A DNA stretch of 64,000 nucleotides from Xanthocytophaga flava (GCA_030068525.1 JASJOS010000017.1:1-64000), one strand, 5' to 3'; shown: positions 52,972 to 63,023, numbered from the stretch's first letter. The notes: generated from the sequence alone by a model not told the origin. Numbers and translations: made by a program.

Positions 52972-55230
52972 CTATTGATTGTCAAACCGCGTTACATTGA
53001 CAATGCCAGGTACTCTGTTCAGTTTTTTCATCAATGTATCCAGATGCTCTGTATCATTGACAAAGAGCATTATATTACCTTCAAAAATGCCATCATTGGT
53101 TTCAATTTTGATGGAACGCATATTCACTTTTAACTCGTTAGAGATGATCTTCGTAACATCATTTACCAAGCCTACCCGATCAATGCCTGTAAGACGGAGG
53201 CCTGCCAGAAAAGCAAGTTCCTTCTGAGATGTCCATTTCGCTTTAATGATACGATAACCATAGTTAGACATCAAGCCTACCGCATTAGGGCAGGTAGTCC
53301 GATGGATTTTTATACCTTCATTAACCGTAACAAATCCAAACACATCATCTCCGGGAATTGGATTGCAACATTTAGCCAGTTCATAGTCAATCTTATCCAT
53401 GTCCTCACCAATGAGTAACATGTCTGAATCCACCCCCCTTACTTTCTTTATTTCAACCTCAAATGATTTGGCGTCATTGAACTCTTTCTTATTATTAGTA
53501 GCACGTTGAACCTTCTCATTTTTGAAACGCTTGATATCTGTTTTTGAGATAATGCCTTTTCCTACCTTATACAGAAACTCCTGAGGCGTTTTGGCATCAA
53601 AGAAGGCACGCATTTGATTCACAATCTCATGCGTATTAGGGTCCAGTTTGAGCTTCTTCAGACGCTGAGCCACAATATCTTTGCCCTCACTGACAAACTG
53701 TCTATACTCTTCTTTCAGACTTTCTTTAATCTTGGCACGTGCCTTTGATGTAACTACAAACTTTAACCAGTCTTCACTGGGTTTCTGTTTACTGGAAGTC
53801 AATATCTCCAGCTGATCCCCGTTATGCAGAATGTAATTGATCGGAACCAGTTTCTGATTCACTTTTGCTCCAAGGCATCGCATCCCGATTTCAGTATGGA
53901 TATCAAAGGCAAAGTCCAGAGCTGTAGCTCCTGCTGGTAATACTTTAAGCTCTCCTTTGGGTGTGAATACAAAAACCTCCTCATTAAAGAGGTTCATTCG
54001 GAAGTCATCTACAAATTCGATAGCTGAAACGTCTTCATTTTCCAGCATCTGACGTACTTCCTGAATCCAGTGCTCTACACCCTTTTCATTTTCATGGATC
54101 TGTCCATTCTCTTTATATTTCCAGTGAGCTGCATATCCCTTCTCCGCGATATCATCCATACGCTGTGTGCGGATCTGCACTTCCACCCACTGGCCTGTTT
54201 TACTCATGGCTGTAGTATGCAATGACTCATATCCATTGGCCCGAGGTGTACTGATCCAATCACGCAGTCTGTCCGGATTAGGAGTATAATAGTCTGTAAC
54301 GATGGAATATACCTGCCAGCACGCAGTTTTTTCCTTATCCAGATCTGTTCGCAGAATAATCCGGATTGCAAACTTGTCATAAACCTCCTCAAATGGAATC
54401 TTTTGCTTTTGCATCTTCTTCCAGATAGAGTAAATTGATTTCGGACGTCCTTTTATAATAAAATCATATCCTTCATCCCGCAGGTTTTTCTCAATAGGAG
54501 CAATAAAATCAGCAATAAATTTTTCCCTAGCAGCTTTTGTCTGTTTTAATTTTTCGGCAATGGATTTATAAATGTCCGGATCTGTATACTTAAGATAGAG
54601 ATCTTCCAGTTCTGATTTTATCGCATATAGACCTAATCTGTGTGCAAGCGGAGCATATAGATACATCGTTTCGGATGCAATCTTTAGTTGTCCGTTACGC
54701 GCCATACTAGCTAAAGTCCGCATGTTATGCAGGCGATCTGACAGTTTAATGAGGATTACCCGCACATCATCTGATAACGTCAGAAGCATTTTCCGGAAGT
54801 TCTCTGCTTGCTGAGATGTTCCATATTCAAATACACCTGAAATCTTAGTCAGACCATCTATAATCTTTGCTACCTTATAGCCAAACTCCCTTTCTATGTC
54901 CTCAATCTCCATGTCGGTATCTTCAACCACATCATGAAGTAGAGCACATACTACAGAAGTAGGGCCTAGTCCTATCTCATCTACTGCAATCTGAGCTACT
55001 GCCAATGGGTGATATATATAGGGCTCTCCGGATTTCCGGCGCATTCCCTTATGTGCTTCGGCAGCTGTATTAAACGCTTTCTTTATGATTTTTGCATCTC
55101 CATCCTTTAACATGGGTTTTATAGAACGGAGGAGCTTCCGATATTTTCGGAGAATTTCCCTGCGTTCTTGTTCGGCTCTATCCTGTTCGGTGATAGGCTG
55201 AGATTCGATTGTCACACTATCTGTCTGCAT
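52972..55230 (-). CDS. Bifunctional (p)ppGpp synthetase/hydrolase, RelA/SpoT family
   Basis: The 752-residue Rel protein has, in order, an HD hydrolase domain (YIYHPLAVAQIAVDEIGLGP near 70-90 and ALLHDVVEDTDMEI near 96-109, with intact HD), a synthetase domain (IKGRPKSIYSIWKKMQ near 253-268), a TGS domain (FVFTPKGELKVLPAGATALDFAFDIHTEIG near 412-441), a zinc-finger-like region (CCNPIPGDDVFGFV) and an ACT domain. The intact HD motif suggests that it both makes and degrades (p)ppGpp, the alarmone of the stringent response. It is cytoplasmic and ribosome-associated. Its gene is divergent from the tRNA-Leu/trigger-factor unit. Confidence 0.95.
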   Translation of the reverse strand: MQTDSVTIESQPITEQDRAEQERREILRKYRKLLRSIKPMLKDGDAKIIKKAFNTAAEAHKGMRRKSGEPYIYHPLAVAQIAVDEIGLGPTSVVCALLHDVVEDTDMEIEDIEREFGYKVAKIIDGLTKISGVFEYGTSQQAENFRKMLLTLSDDVRVILIKLSDRLHNMRTLASMARNGQLKIASETMYLYAPLAHRLGLYAIKSELEDLYLKYTDPDIYKSIAEKLKQTKAAREKFIADFIAPIEKNLRDEGYDFIIKGRPKSIYSIWKKMQKQKIPFEEVYDKFAIRIILRTDLDKEKTACWQVYSIVTDYYTPNPDRLRDWISTPRANGYESLHTTAMSKTGQWVEVQIRTQRMDDIAEKGYAAHWKYKENGQIHENEKGVEHWIQEVRQMLENEDVSAIEFVDDFRMNLFNEEVFVFTPKGELKVLPAGATALDFAFDIHTEIGMRCLGAKVNQKLVPINYILHNGDQLEILTSSKQKPSEDWLKFVVTSKARAKIKESLKEEYRQFVSEGKDIVAQRLKKLKLDPNTHEIVNQMRAFFDAKTPQEFLYKVGKGIISKTDIKRFKNEKVQRATNNKKEFNDAKSFEVEIKKVRGVDSDMLLIGEDMDKIDYELAKCCNPIPGDDVFGFVTVNEGIKIHRTTCPNAVGLMSNYGYRIIKAKWTSQKELAFLAGLRLTGIDRVGLVNDVTKIISNELKVNMRSIKIETNDGIFEGNIMLFVNDTEHLDTLMKKLNRVPGIVNVTRFDNQ

Positions 55231-55494
55231 TTGTAAATCTGCCGGTTTACTTTTTAAATATCTTTTGAATCATAACTGCCGGATGTAAATAAGCATCCAA
55301 ACATATTCTTACTCTGAAAACAAGATGCTTTGCAAACATGCAATGTCTGGTTGTATCAGGTTTCAAATGTGTGTCAATACTGTGCAGTCAGACAACTAAA
55401 TGTCATAAAATAAACAAAAAAATGCAATGATTGATCATCGGGGCGTATGTTCTTTTCCAAAAAAGAATTTTTTTTAAAAAAAGTGAGCACGATG

Positions 55495-55525
55495 TTTGAC
55501 TTTTTAAAATGCTTTTTTACCTTTG
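55495..55525 (+). promoter_or_regulatory. Bacteroidota-type promoter of tRNA-Leu
   Basis: TTTG at 55495-55498, a 19-base spacer and TACCTTTG at 55518-55525 match the consensus exactly. The tRNA gene starts 11 bases downstream. The region 55231-55494 between it and relA/spoT is otherwise non-coding. Confidence 0.8.
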
Positions 55526-55535
55526 CATTCCTTTT

Positions 55536-55617
55536 GCGGATGTGGCGTAATTGGTAGCCGCACCAGACTTAGGATCTGGCGCCGCGAGGCGTGGGGGTTC
55601 GAGTCCCTCCATCCGCA
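55536..55617 (+). tRNA. tRNA-Leu (anticodon TAG)
   Basis: The acceptor stem GCGGATG pairs with CATCCGC at 55610-55616, and the discriminator is A. The D-arm contains AATTGGTAGCCG. The anticodon stem-loop is CCAGA-CTTAGGA-TCTGG with anticodon TAG. A long variable arm of the leucine type (CGCCGCGAGGCG) and the T-arm GGGGGTTCGAGTCCCTC follow. CCA is not encoded. It is the only tRNA in the window. Confidence 0.96.
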
Positions 55618-55619
55618 CT

Positions 55620-55657
55620 AAACCCTCAAAGCAGCTTTCGCAGTTTTGGGGGTTTTT
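55620..55657 (+). terminator. Terminator after tRNA-Leu
   Basis: AAACCCTCAAA pairs with TTTTGGGGGTTT (with G:T pairs) around GCAGCTTTCGC, followed by TTTTTTT. Confidence 0.65.
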
Positions 55658-55784
55658 TTACTAATAGCAAATTGGCGGCCGGATTTGGGTATTAGAAGTT
55701 CTGGCAAGCTTTCAGTTGAATACAAAATTTTATTGCTGGTTAATGTAAGGTTGATCAGCAGTTAATCATCTAACAAATCCAATT

Positions 55785-57125
55785 ATGAACATCACCTTAG
55801 ACAAAAAAGATACGACCAATGCCTCCATTCGTATCACACTGGAAGAAGCAGATTATCAGCCCCGCGTAGAGAAAAAATTAAAAGATTACAGCAAAACTGC
55901 TTCTATCAAAGGATTTCGCCCTGGTAAAGTACCTGCAGGCTTGCTGAAGAAAATGTATGGTAAAGGTATTCTTGTTGATGAGGTAAATAACCTATTGATC
56001 GAATCAGTAGATAGCTATATTAAAGAGAATAAACTGTCTATTGTTGGAGATCCACTTCCAAATCAGACAGAAGCTGAAGGTATTGACTGGGATACTCAAC
56101 GTGAATTTTCTTTCAGTTATGATATTGGTCTGGTACCTGAGTTTACGTATGATGTAAACAAGCTGAACCTGACACGTACAGAAGTTGAAATTACAGATAA
56201 GGATATCAACGATTCACTTGATAACCTGAAGGCTCGTCATGGAAACTATATTAATCCAGAAGAAGTAGGAGAACAGGATCTGGCGTTTGGTGGATTGAAA
56301 CAAATTGAAGGTGGAGAATTTCAAAAAGAGAATGCATATCTGTTTGTAAACAAACTGAAAGAGGAAGCTAAACCATTATTCCTTGGAAAGAAAAAAGGAG
56401 ATGTAATTGTTTTTGACATTCAGTCAATTTTTGCAGACAGTGATTCTGTACGGTTGTTTACCCAAATACCTCAGGAAGAAGCAGACAAGCTAGCGGGTAA
56501 ATTTGAGTTAACTATTGCAGATATCGATCGTCAGGTTCCTGCAGAGATGAATGAAGAATTCTTCAAGAAAGTATATGGTGAAGATGTGAAAAGTGAAGAA
56601 GAATTTAAGGAAAAACTTACACAGGAACTTCAGAAACTATACGATAAAGAAAGTGACAACCGTTTGTTACGCGATATTCAGAACCAACTGGTAGAAACTA
56701 CCTCCATTGACCTTCCTAATGAGTTCTTAAAACGCTGGCTGAAAGTATCAAACAAGAATCTTTCAGATGAAGAGATCGCTAAAGAATATGATGAGTTCGT
56801 AAAAGGTTTGAAATGGACAATTATCAAAGATAAAATTGCCAAGGATCATGACCTGAAAGTAGAGCACGAAGAAGTATTGGAACAGGCTAAAAATTCTTTC
56901 AAAGAAGTCTATAACTTCCTGCAGAATGATACTCCTGAGAACGAAAGCCTTCTGAATCAATTGGCTGATAACTTCCTGAAAGCTGAGAAAGGACAGAACT
57001 ATATGAATACTTTCCAACGTGTATTTACTGACAAAGTGGCAGCGTTCGTGAAAGATCAAATTACTCCTCAGGTAAAGAAAGTAAGTACAGAAGAATTTAA
57101 TAAAACAGAAGAAGTTGCTTCATAA
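55785..57125 (+). CDS. tig: Trigger factor
   Basis: This is a 446-residue ribosome-associated chaperone that meets nascent chains at the exit tunnel. The ribosome-binding N-terminal domain carries SIKGFRPGKVP at about 38-48, matching the GFRxGxxP signature. The middle region (about 150-235) occupies the position of the FKBP-type isomerase domain but has lost most of its active-site residues, as in other Bacteroidota. The C-terminal helical domain (about 240-430) is intact and highly charged. The start ATG is 28 codons before the first conserved block. It lies upstream of clpP, clpP and clpX, the usual order of the cluster. Confidence 0.95.
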   Translation: MNITLDKKDTTNASIRITLEEADYQPRVEKKLKDYSKTASIKGFRPGKVPAGLLKKMYGKGILVDEVNNLLIESVDSYIKENKLSIVGDPLPNQTEAEGIDWDTQREFSFSYDIGLVPEFTYDVNKLNLTRTEVEITDKDINDSLDNLKARHGNYINPEEVGEQDLAFGGLKQIEGGEFQKENAYLFVNKLKEEAKPLFLGKKKGDVIVFDIQSIFADSDSVRLFTQIPQEEADKLAGKFELTIADIDRQVPAEMNEEFFKKVYGEDVKSEEEFKEKLTQELQKLYDKESDNRLLRDIQNQLVETTSIDLPNEFLKRWLKVSNKNLSDEEIAKEYDEFVKGLKWTIIKDKIAKDHDLKVEHEEVLEQAKNSFKEVYNFLQNDTPENESLLNQLADNFLKAEKGQNYMNTFQRVFTDKVAAFVKDQITPQVKKVSTEEFNKTEEVAS

Positions 57126-57168
57126 GTGATTCATATATAGCGAATTGTTGTATTAGCTAACTATTTTA

Positions 57169-57204
57169 TCGGGCAAAACCTCTACTATAGAGTGTTTTGC
57201 CCGA
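57169..57204 (+). terminator. Terminator of tig
   Basis: TCGGGCAAAAC pairs with GTTTTGCCCGA around CTCTACTATAGAGT, followed by TTTTG. Confidence 0.8.
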
Positions 57205-57288
57205 TTTTGTTTTAGCAGGTCATTATTTCCTGCATTTATGTCTTTGTTTAATTATTTAGAAAAAGGTACGGTAATTGTAAATGAGAAG

Positions 57289-57317
57289 AAAGCCCTTTTT
57301 GGCAAAGGGCTTTTTTG
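57289..57317 (+). terminator. Second hairpin between tig and clpP
   Basis: AAAGCCCTT pairs with AAGGGCTTT, followed by TTTTG, 51 bases before the clpP start. It could attenuate read-through from tig or be a leader hairpin for clpP. Confidence 0.65.
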
Positions 57318-57367
57318 TTTCGTTATAATTTGTATTTTGCCATCCGCAACTTTTTTTTGATAATCGT

Positions 57368-58069
57368 ATGTTCTACAAAGATTTAAGTAGCGAAGAATTT
57401 CGCAAATATGCCGTGAAAGGGCAAAACATCAGCGGTTCAGCGGTTGATGGCTATGTTCATCATGTCGAAAATATGACCCGTGCCGTTATTGAGGAACGTC
57501 CTATGAACTTCCGTGAGGTAGATGTTTTTTCGCGTCTCATGGCTGATCGCATTATATTTTTAGGGATGGGGGTTGATGACAACATTGCTAATATAATTAT
57601 AGCTCAGCTGTTATTCCTGGAATCTGCCGATCCTAAGAAGGATATTCTATTATATATCAATAGTCCGGGAGGTTCTGTTTATGCAGGTTTGGGTATTTAT
57701 GATACCATGCAATACATTCGTCCGGATGTCGCTACTATTAACGTAAGTATTGCTGCTTCTATGGCCGCTGTATTGTTAGCTGGTGGTACGAAAGGCAAGC
57801 GTTCCTCTCTGAAACATGCCCGTACGATGATTCACCAACCATCCGGCGTTGCTGGTGGACAAGCTTCTGACATTCAGATTTCTGTGAAACAGTTGGTTGC
57901 ACTTAGGAATGAATTGTACACTATCCTGGCAAATCATAGTGGTAAGTCTCATGATCAGGTGAAAGCTGATTCTGATCGCGATTACTGGCTTACTTCCAAA
58001 GAAGCACTGGAATATGGATTGATTGATGAAATCCTGATTCGTGAAGAAAAAGAAGCTCCATTAAAGTAA
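57368..58069 (+). CDS. clpP: ATP-dependent Clp protease proteolytic subunit (paralogue 1)
   Basis: The 233-residue serine protease subunit forms heptameric rings that degrade proteins fed by ClpX. The triad is Ser131 in SIAASMAAV, His156 in MIHQPSGVAGG and Asp205 in DRDYWLTSKEALEYG. Preceding the Ser, the usual GxAASM is SIAASM, a small variation. A longer N-terminal part (about 30 residues: MFYKDLSSEEFRKYAVKGQN) precedes the core and may be processed. The next gene is a second, shorter clpP 102 bases downstream, so a mixed ClpP1P2 complex is possible. A terminator-like hairpin precedes it. Confidence 0.94.
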   Translation: MFYKDLSSEEFRKYAVKGQNISGSAVDGYVHHVENMTRAVIEERPMNFREVDVFSRLMADRIIFLGMGVDDNIANIIIAQLLFLESADPKKDILLYINSPGGSVYAGLGIYDTMQYIRPDVATINVSIAASMAAVLLAGGTKGKRSSLKHARTMIHQPSGVAGGQASDIQISVKQLVALRNELYTILANHSGKSHDQVKADSDRDYWLTSKEALEYGLIDEILIREEKEAPLK

Positions 58070-58171
58070 TAGATAGTTAATCTTAGCTGAGACATACTTA
58101 GTAGTTGACAGTAGTCTCTTCTTTTTAATCCCTTAGCTATTTCAACCATTTAACAATTAAAGAAAGATAAT

Positions 58172-58783
58172 ATGAATCCTTATAGATATGCTGATGAAGA
58201 GCCTGAGATGCCAAAACCAGAAGTGTTAGAAAATGTGTTTGGAGATCGGGTTTTTCAGAAAAAGTTTTTAGAACAACGTAAAATATTTTTATGGGGAGTC
58301 GTTGATGACGATTCAGCCCGCTATCTGGTAAATAGACTGTTGTATCTGGATGCTGAAAAACCAGGTGAAGAAATTACTTTTTATATCAATAGTCCAGGTG
58401 GAGTGGTAACATCAGGCATGGTAATCTATGATACCATGAAAATGATTCAGTCGCCTGTGTCTACTATATGTATGGGGCTGGCTGCTTCTATGGGATCTAT
58501 CCTACTTTCTGCAGGTACAAAAGGTCGTAGATTTATCTATCCACATGGAGAAGTAATGATTCACCAACCAAGTATTGGTGGTTACTTCCAGGCAAAATCC
58601 ATTGATCTGGAGATTCAGGCGCGTCAGATTGAAAAAACAAAACTGATTGGTGCTCAGATTTTGGCGGATAACTGTGGAAAGACTGTAGAGCAGATCATGA
58701 AAGATTTTGACCGTGATTATTGGATGGATGCCAATGAGGCATTAGCTTATGGAATAGTTGATAAAGTTGTTGACAAAATATAA
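58172..58783 (+). CDS. clpP: ATP-dependent Clp protease proteolytic subunit (paralogue 2)
   Basis: This 203-residue paralogue retains the whole triad: Ser106 in [10 protein letters not shown], His131 in [10 protein letters not shown] and Asp182 in [15 protein letters not shown]. The first 25 residues ([19 protein letters not shown]) are acidic and lack the hydrophobic ClpX-docking features of the longer paralogue. Both subunits appear catalytically competent. Two ClpPs often form hetero-tetradecamers in bacteria that carry both, but no direct evidence is visible here. clpX follows 231 bases downstream, behind a strong terminator. Confidence 0.94.
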   Translation: MNPYRYADEEPEMPKPEVLENVFGDRVFQKKFLEQRKIFLWGVVDDDSARYLVNRLLYLDAEKPGEEITFYINSPGGVVTSGMVIYDTMKMIQSPVSTICMGLAASMGSILLSAGTKGRRFIYPHGEVMIHQPSIGGYFQAKSIDLEIQARQIEKTKLIGAQILADNCGKTVEQIMKDFDRDYWMDANEALAYGIVDKVVDKI

Positions 58784-58814
58784 GCAACCATAAATTGCTT
58801 CTGCATCAATTACA

Positions 58815-58855
58815 TAAAGAACCTGCTTTCTGACTATAGAAGCAGGTTCTTTATT
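58815..58855 (+). terminator. Terminator between clpP2 and clpX
   Basis: TAAAGAACCTGCTT pairs with AAGCAGGTTCTTTA around TCTGACTATAG, followed by TTTTG. It implies clpX has its own promoter. Confidence 0.8.
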
Positions 58856-58893
58856 TTGATAGATAAAAAAACGGATGTAAACAAAAATCTGTT

Positions 58894-58901
58894 TACTTTT
58901 G
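58894..58901 (+). promoter_or_regulatory. Candidate minus-7 box of clpX
   Basis: TACTTTTG fits TAnnTTTG and lies 113 bases before the clpX start, beyond the terminator. A minus-33 TTTG at the proper spacing is absent, so this is weak. Confidence 0.3.
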
Positions 58902-59014
58902 TCTTCGGTTTACCTTTTGCAGAGTAGACAGATAAATATTATTAAATCGAAATTCAATACGCAGTATTTGAAGACAAAATAATTCAGTGCTGCACAAGTT
59001 TCTACTATACATTT

Positions 59015-60244
59015 ATGGCTCAGATTAGCTGCTCCTTCTGTGGGCGAAGCAAAAAAGAAGTTTCCCTGATGCTCTCAGGTATAAACGCACATATTTGTGA
59101 TCGTTGTATTGAACAAGGACATCAGATTATTATTGAAGAAACTCGCCCAAAAGAGAAAAGTACAACCCCCAAATTGAATCTGATTAAACCTTCCGATATG
59201 AAGAAGTTTCTGGATCAGTTCGTTGTAGGGCAGGATGAAGCAAAAAAGGTACTTTCTGTAGCTGTATACAATCACTATAAGCGTTTGATGCAGCCTAAGA
59301 CTGAGGATGAAGTGCTTATTGAGAAGTCAAATATTATCATGGTAGGCGAAACAGGTACAGGAAAGACATATCTTGCCCGTACTATGGCTCGTTTGTTACA
59401 GGTGCCTTTCTGTATTGCTGATGCTACTGTAATTACAGAAGCTGGTTATGTTGGAGAAGATGTTGAGACTATTTTGACTCGTTTGTTACAAGCTGCTGAT
59501 TATGATGTGGAAAAGGCTGAGAGAGGCATTGTATATATTGACGAAATAGATAAGATTGCCCGCAAATCTGATAATCCATCTATTACCCGGGATGTGAGTG
59601 GCGAAGGTGTACAACAGGCATTGCTTAAATTGTTGGAAGGTTCTTTGGTAAATGTTCCCCCACAAGGTGGCAGAAAGCATCCTGACCAGAAGATGATCGC
59701 TGTTAATACAGAGCATATTCTTTTCGTTTGTGGTGGGGCATTTGAAGGTATCCAACGTCACATCAGCAAACGGATCAACACCCGTCCTATTGGATTTAGT
59801 GGAGGTGCTGCTTTCGATACAGTACATGAAAATGAAAGCCTGCTGAAGTACGTGACAGCTCAGGATCTTCGTTCCTTTGGTTTGATCCCCGAATTACTTG
59901 GACGTCTTCCGGTATTAACTTATCTGGAGCCATTGAGTCGGGAAACTTTACGTCAGATTTTGACAGAGCCTAAAAATGCCATTACCAAACAATACCAGAA
60001 ACTGTTTGAAATGGAGAATATTCAGCTTACCTTCCATAGTGATGCTCTGGATTATATTGTTGACCAGGCTGTAGAATGTAAGTTGGGGGCACGTGGATTA
60101 CGTTCTATATGCGAAGCTATCATGACAAATCTGATGTTTGATCTGCCATCACGTACTGATATTCGTGAATTTGTTGTAGATTATGAATATGCTCGTAGCG
60201 AATTTGAAAAGTCTAAATATATTGCATTAAAAGCGGTTGCCTAA
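59015..60244 (+). CDS. clpX: ATP-dependent Clp protease ATP-binding subunit ClpX
   Basis: The 409-residue AAA+ unfoldase recognises substrates and threads them into ClpP. A zinc-binding domain with [15 protein letters not shown] at 6-20 and [10 protein letters not shown] near 26-35 opens it. Walker [13 protein letters not shown] is near 113, the pore loop GYVGED near 148, Walker [14 protein letters not shown] near 171 and the sensor-2 region [16 protein letters not shown] near 358. The ClpP-contacting IGF loop appears as PIGFSGG. The AAA+ core is intact. It follows two clpP genes and tig, the conserved cluster order. Confidence 0.97.
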   Translation: MAQISCSFCGRSKKEVSLMLSGINAHICDRCIEQGHQIIIEETRPKEKSTTPKLNLIKPSDMKKFLDQFVVGQDEAKKVLSVAVYNHYKRLMQPKTEDEVLIEKSNIIMVGETGTGKTYLARTMARLLQVPFCIADATVITEAGYVGEDVETILTRLLQAADYDVEKAERGIVYIDEIDKIARKSDNPSITRDVSGEGVQQALLKLLEGSLVNVPPQGGRKHPDQKMIAVNTEHILFVCGGAFEGIQRHISKRINTRPIGFSGGAAFDTVHENESLLKYVTAQDLRSFGLIPELLGRLPVLTYLEPLSRETLRQILTEPKNAITKQYQKLFEMENIQLTFHSDALDYIVDQAVECKLGARGLRSICEAIMTNLMFDLPSRTDIREFVVDYEYARSEFEKSKYIALKAVA

Positions 60245-60256
60245 ATAATTGCCCAA

Positions 60257-60308
60257 AACCATATAACTAAAAAAGCCTGGTATACCAGGCTTTTTTAGTT
60301 ATATGGTT
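60257..60308. terminator. 52-bp perfect palindrome, bidirectional terminator
   Basis: The sequence from AACCATATAACTAAAAAAGC through its exact inverse is a perfect palindrome with no loop interruption (centre GGTATACC). It begins 12 bases after clpX and lies 12 bases before the end of the convergent Hpt gene. T-runs on both sides of the GC core make it a terminator in both directions. Confidence 0.9.
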
Positions 60309-60320
60309 AGTAATACAAAT

Positions 60321-60749
60321 TTATTCAGCATGCATATATATTAATTCCTTGGGTAACTGACTAAGAATTAATGTAAATGTCTGATCTATTCTTTGCCAAT
60401 ACACTTCAATATCATTGTTCCATTGTTTCTCATTTTTTTTAGCAATCAATTCAATCCAGACCAGTTGATTGTAAGTTTCGTCCATTCCAAATAACTTCAG
60501 ATTTCCTTTAATGCAGTGTGCCCATCGTGCTATAGCAGATAAGTTATGGTCTTTGACCGCCAGTTCTAATTGCTCCAGTTCTGCAGGTTTACTTTGAAGA
60601 AATAAGGTGATAATTTCTCTCAAACTATCAGGATTATTGCCTACAGTATCTTTAAGCAAGCCTAAGTCATATAGCTTAATTTCAGGTGTAGATTCCTGAT
60701 TTGTAGATAGTCCGGAAAGAAAAGTTTTTATCTTTGTAAGCATCTTCAA
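60321..60749 (-). CDS. Histidine-phosphotransfer (Hpt) domain protein
   Basis: This is a 142-residue single-domain Hpt protein. His78 in ARWAHCIKGNLKLFG matches the HxxKG phospho-acceptor motif, in a four-helix bundle from about 30 to 130. Hpt proteins relay phosphate between hybrid kinases and response regulators. No kinase adjoins, so it could serve distant partners, including any hybrid kinase elsewhere in the genome. The first 25 residues are basic and less conserved. It converges on clpX across the palindromic terminator. Confidence 0.85.
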   Translation of the reverse strand: MKMLTKIKTFLSGLSTNQESTPEIKLYDLGLLKDTVGNNPDSLREIITLFLQSKPAELEQLELAVKDHNLSAIARWAHCIKGNLKLFGMDETYNQLVWIELIAKKNEKQWNNDIEVYWQRIDQTFTLILSQLPKELIYMHAE

Positions 60750-61238
60750 AAACTTTTTTCATATTTTATATAAACATAACAACTTTCACATAAAAGTTGA
60801 ATCAGAGCTTGTTAAGGTAACTTAATGATATTGTAGCATTCCTACAGTTAGGAAAAAAAAAGCGTTTTAAAGAATAGTTTTATGAAAATAACTTACATAA
60901 ATAATACAAGGCGTATTAATAGTTGAGAGTGATTTTTATACTAAAAAAGAGTTGTAAATAGATATTGTATGAAAAGTAAAGTAGAAACCAGATGAATCAT
61001 GTCTTAAAAACATACACATGTAACCTCTGAGAAAATAATATGTATACAGACTTTAATCTATATATTTAGCCTTCTAATCGTAACTTGATGGAATAAATCT
61101 TGTACAAACCAAAAAAAGAAGTTTAATCCATGTCTGTATCTGTAATCTTTGTAACTTCGTGATAATGAAGTTAAAATCCTATAACTTAGTTTATACCAGC
61201 AATGTAACTATCTACTCCACATTTTTATTACGAAAAGC
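60750..61238. other. Intergenic region, nothing recognised
   Basis: This is a 490-base AT-rich region between the divergent Hpt and OmpA-family genes. No clear promoter pair, repeat copy or small ORF was recognised. Confidence 0.35.
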
Positions 61239-62972
61239 ATGAAGTCTTCTAAAATTTTCCCTATTCTGCTACTGTTTTTGTCCGCTACTTTTGCGTGGGG
61301 CCAAAAACGTAGTGTTAGCATTGATCCCAAATCGTATGAAATTGAAAATTTGGGTGATTCTGTAAACAGTACCTATGATGAGTTGGGTCCCGTAATGACC
61401 CCTGATGGACAAACATTGTATTTTGCAATTGATGGTCGTCAGGACAATCTTTTTGGAGCTGATGAATCTCAGGAAATCTGGTTTTGTACAAAACGGCCTG
61501 ATGGAAAATGGAGCAAAGCTAAGCGGATGCCATTGCCTTTTAATCTTGAACAGTTTAATTCTGTAGAGAGTGTTACCCCTGATGGTAGTACATTAATTAT
61601 ACGGGGTGCATTTAAAAATGGAAAATACAAAGGACCTGGTTTCTCTGCGTCAAATCGCACAGCTAATGGCTGGTCTGTACCTCAACAACTGGAAATTGAA
61701 GGATTTCAGGAAATGAATAAGGGTGTATTTACCAATGCGGTTTTAGCTAATAACGGTAAGTTTCTGATACTGGCTTTTAGTGAGGTCAAAAATAGTGAAG
61801 CAAGTGATTTGTATGTTAGTACGCTGAAGGAAGATGGAAAATGGTCCAGGCCTCAATCATTAGGTGCAGATATTAATACAAACGTAAGTGAGGATACACC
61901 TTTTCTCGCTGCAGATGGTAAAACGTTGTATTTCAGTAGTGATCGGCCAGGAGGTTTAGGATCACATGATATTTATATTGCTCGTAGAGAAGGGGATGGC
62001 TGGCAGAAATGGTCTAAGCCTGTTAATATGGGAAACCCAATCAATACTGAAGAAGCAGATACATACTATACAATGGATGCTACTGGTGAATATGCTTATT
62101 TAGTAGCTGATAAAAATAGTAAAGGCGGAAGTGATATTGTGCGTGTAAAGTTGAAAGAAGAGTTTCGTCCTGATCCTGTCGTATTAGTATCTGGTAAGGT
62201 TTTCAACTCCAAGACGCGTCAGCCTCTGGATGCTATGATTAGCTATGAAGTATTGCCGGGTGGTGGTGAGTTAGGGGTTGCTCGTAGTAATGCTACTACA
62301 GGTGAATACAAAATTGTATTACCTTATGGTAAGAGATATGGTTTCCGTGCAAAAGCTCCTGGTTTCATTTCTGTGTCTGATAATATTGATCTTTCTGGAT
62401 TAAAAGCCGACGCCAATCAGACTGCTTCGTTAATGGATACCACACTGCGAAATGTAAGTGTGCTAGAAAACAAAGAACAATTTGTAGTAGCCGCAACAGG
62501 TAATACCAACGATGCAGTATTAAACTCTGATGATACTCCTCTTTTGCCTGCGACATCCAAAGATACTACTGTTAGTGTAGGTAAAATTATAAGTCGCGAT
62601 TTGTATCTGGTACCAATAGAGAAAAACGTAGTTGTTCGATTAAATAACGTATTCTTCGATTTTGATAAGATTCAGTTAAATGATGCTTCTTATCCTGAAC
62701 TGGATCGTGTTGCCGAATTCATGGTTGAGAATCCTGCGATTACCATCGAAATAGCCGGACATACAGATGCTATGGGTACAGATGAGTACAACTTAAAACT
62801 TTCGGAAGGTAGGGTTACCAGTGTAAAAGATTATCTTACTTCTCGTAAAGGTCTTGACCCTAGCCGTATTGTGGTTCATGGATATGGGGAATCTGTTCCT
62901 CTTGCAGATAACGAGACAGAAGAAGGACGTGCACAAAATCGACGTGTAGAATTTAAAATTATTAAGAATTAA
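61239..62972 (+). CDS. OmpA-family protein with PD40 and carboxypeptidase-regulatory-like domains
   Basis: The 577-residue exported protein has a signal peptide (1-22, ending TFAWGQ). Several WD40-like PD40 units (YDELGPVMTPDGQTLYFAIDG near 47, SEDTPFLAADGKTLYFSSDRPGGLGSHDIY near 218) form a beta-propeller. A carboxypeptidase-regulatory-like domain (SGKVFNSKTRQPLDAMISYE near 319) follows. The C-terminal OmpA domain (about 465-577: NVFFDFDKIQLNDASYPEL, EIAGHTDAMGTDEYNLKLSEGR, GYGESVPLADN, QNRRVEF) binds peptidoglycan. Such proteins tether the outer membrane or connect it with type IX secretion parts in Bacteroidota. The exact role here is unknown. The domain order is typical of the group. Confidence 0.93.
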   Translation: MKSSKIFPILLLFLSATFAWGQKRSVSIDPKSYEIENLGDSVNSTYDELGPVMTPDGQTLYFAIDGRQDNLFGADESQEIWFCTKRPDGKWSKAKRMPLPFNLEQFNSVESVTPDGSTLIIRGAFKNGKYKGPGFSASNRTANGWSVPQQLEIEGFQEMNKGVFTNAVLANNGKFLILAFSEVKNSEASDLYVSTLKEDGKWSRPQSLGADINTNVSEDTPFLAADGKTLYFSSDRPGGLGSHDIYIARREGDGWQKWSKPVNMGNPINTEEADTYYTMDATGEYAYLVADKNSKGGSDIVRVKLKEEFRPDPVVLVSGKVFNSKTRQPLDAMISYEVLPGGGELGVARSNATTGEYKIVLPYGKRYGFRAKAPGFISVSDNIDLSGLKADANQTASLMDTTLRNVSVLENKEQFVVAATGNTNDAVLNSDDTPLLPATSKDTTVSVGKIISRDLYLVPIEKNVVVRLNNVFFDFDKIQLNDASYPELDRVAEFMVENPAITIEIAGHTDAMGTDEYNLKLSEGRVTSVKDYLTSRKGLDPSRIVVHGYGESVPLADNETEEGRAQNRRVEFKIIKN

Positions 62973-63023
62973 TTACCATTTCAGTTTATAATCCTGACAC
63001 TTTATCAGGTAATTGTAACATTC

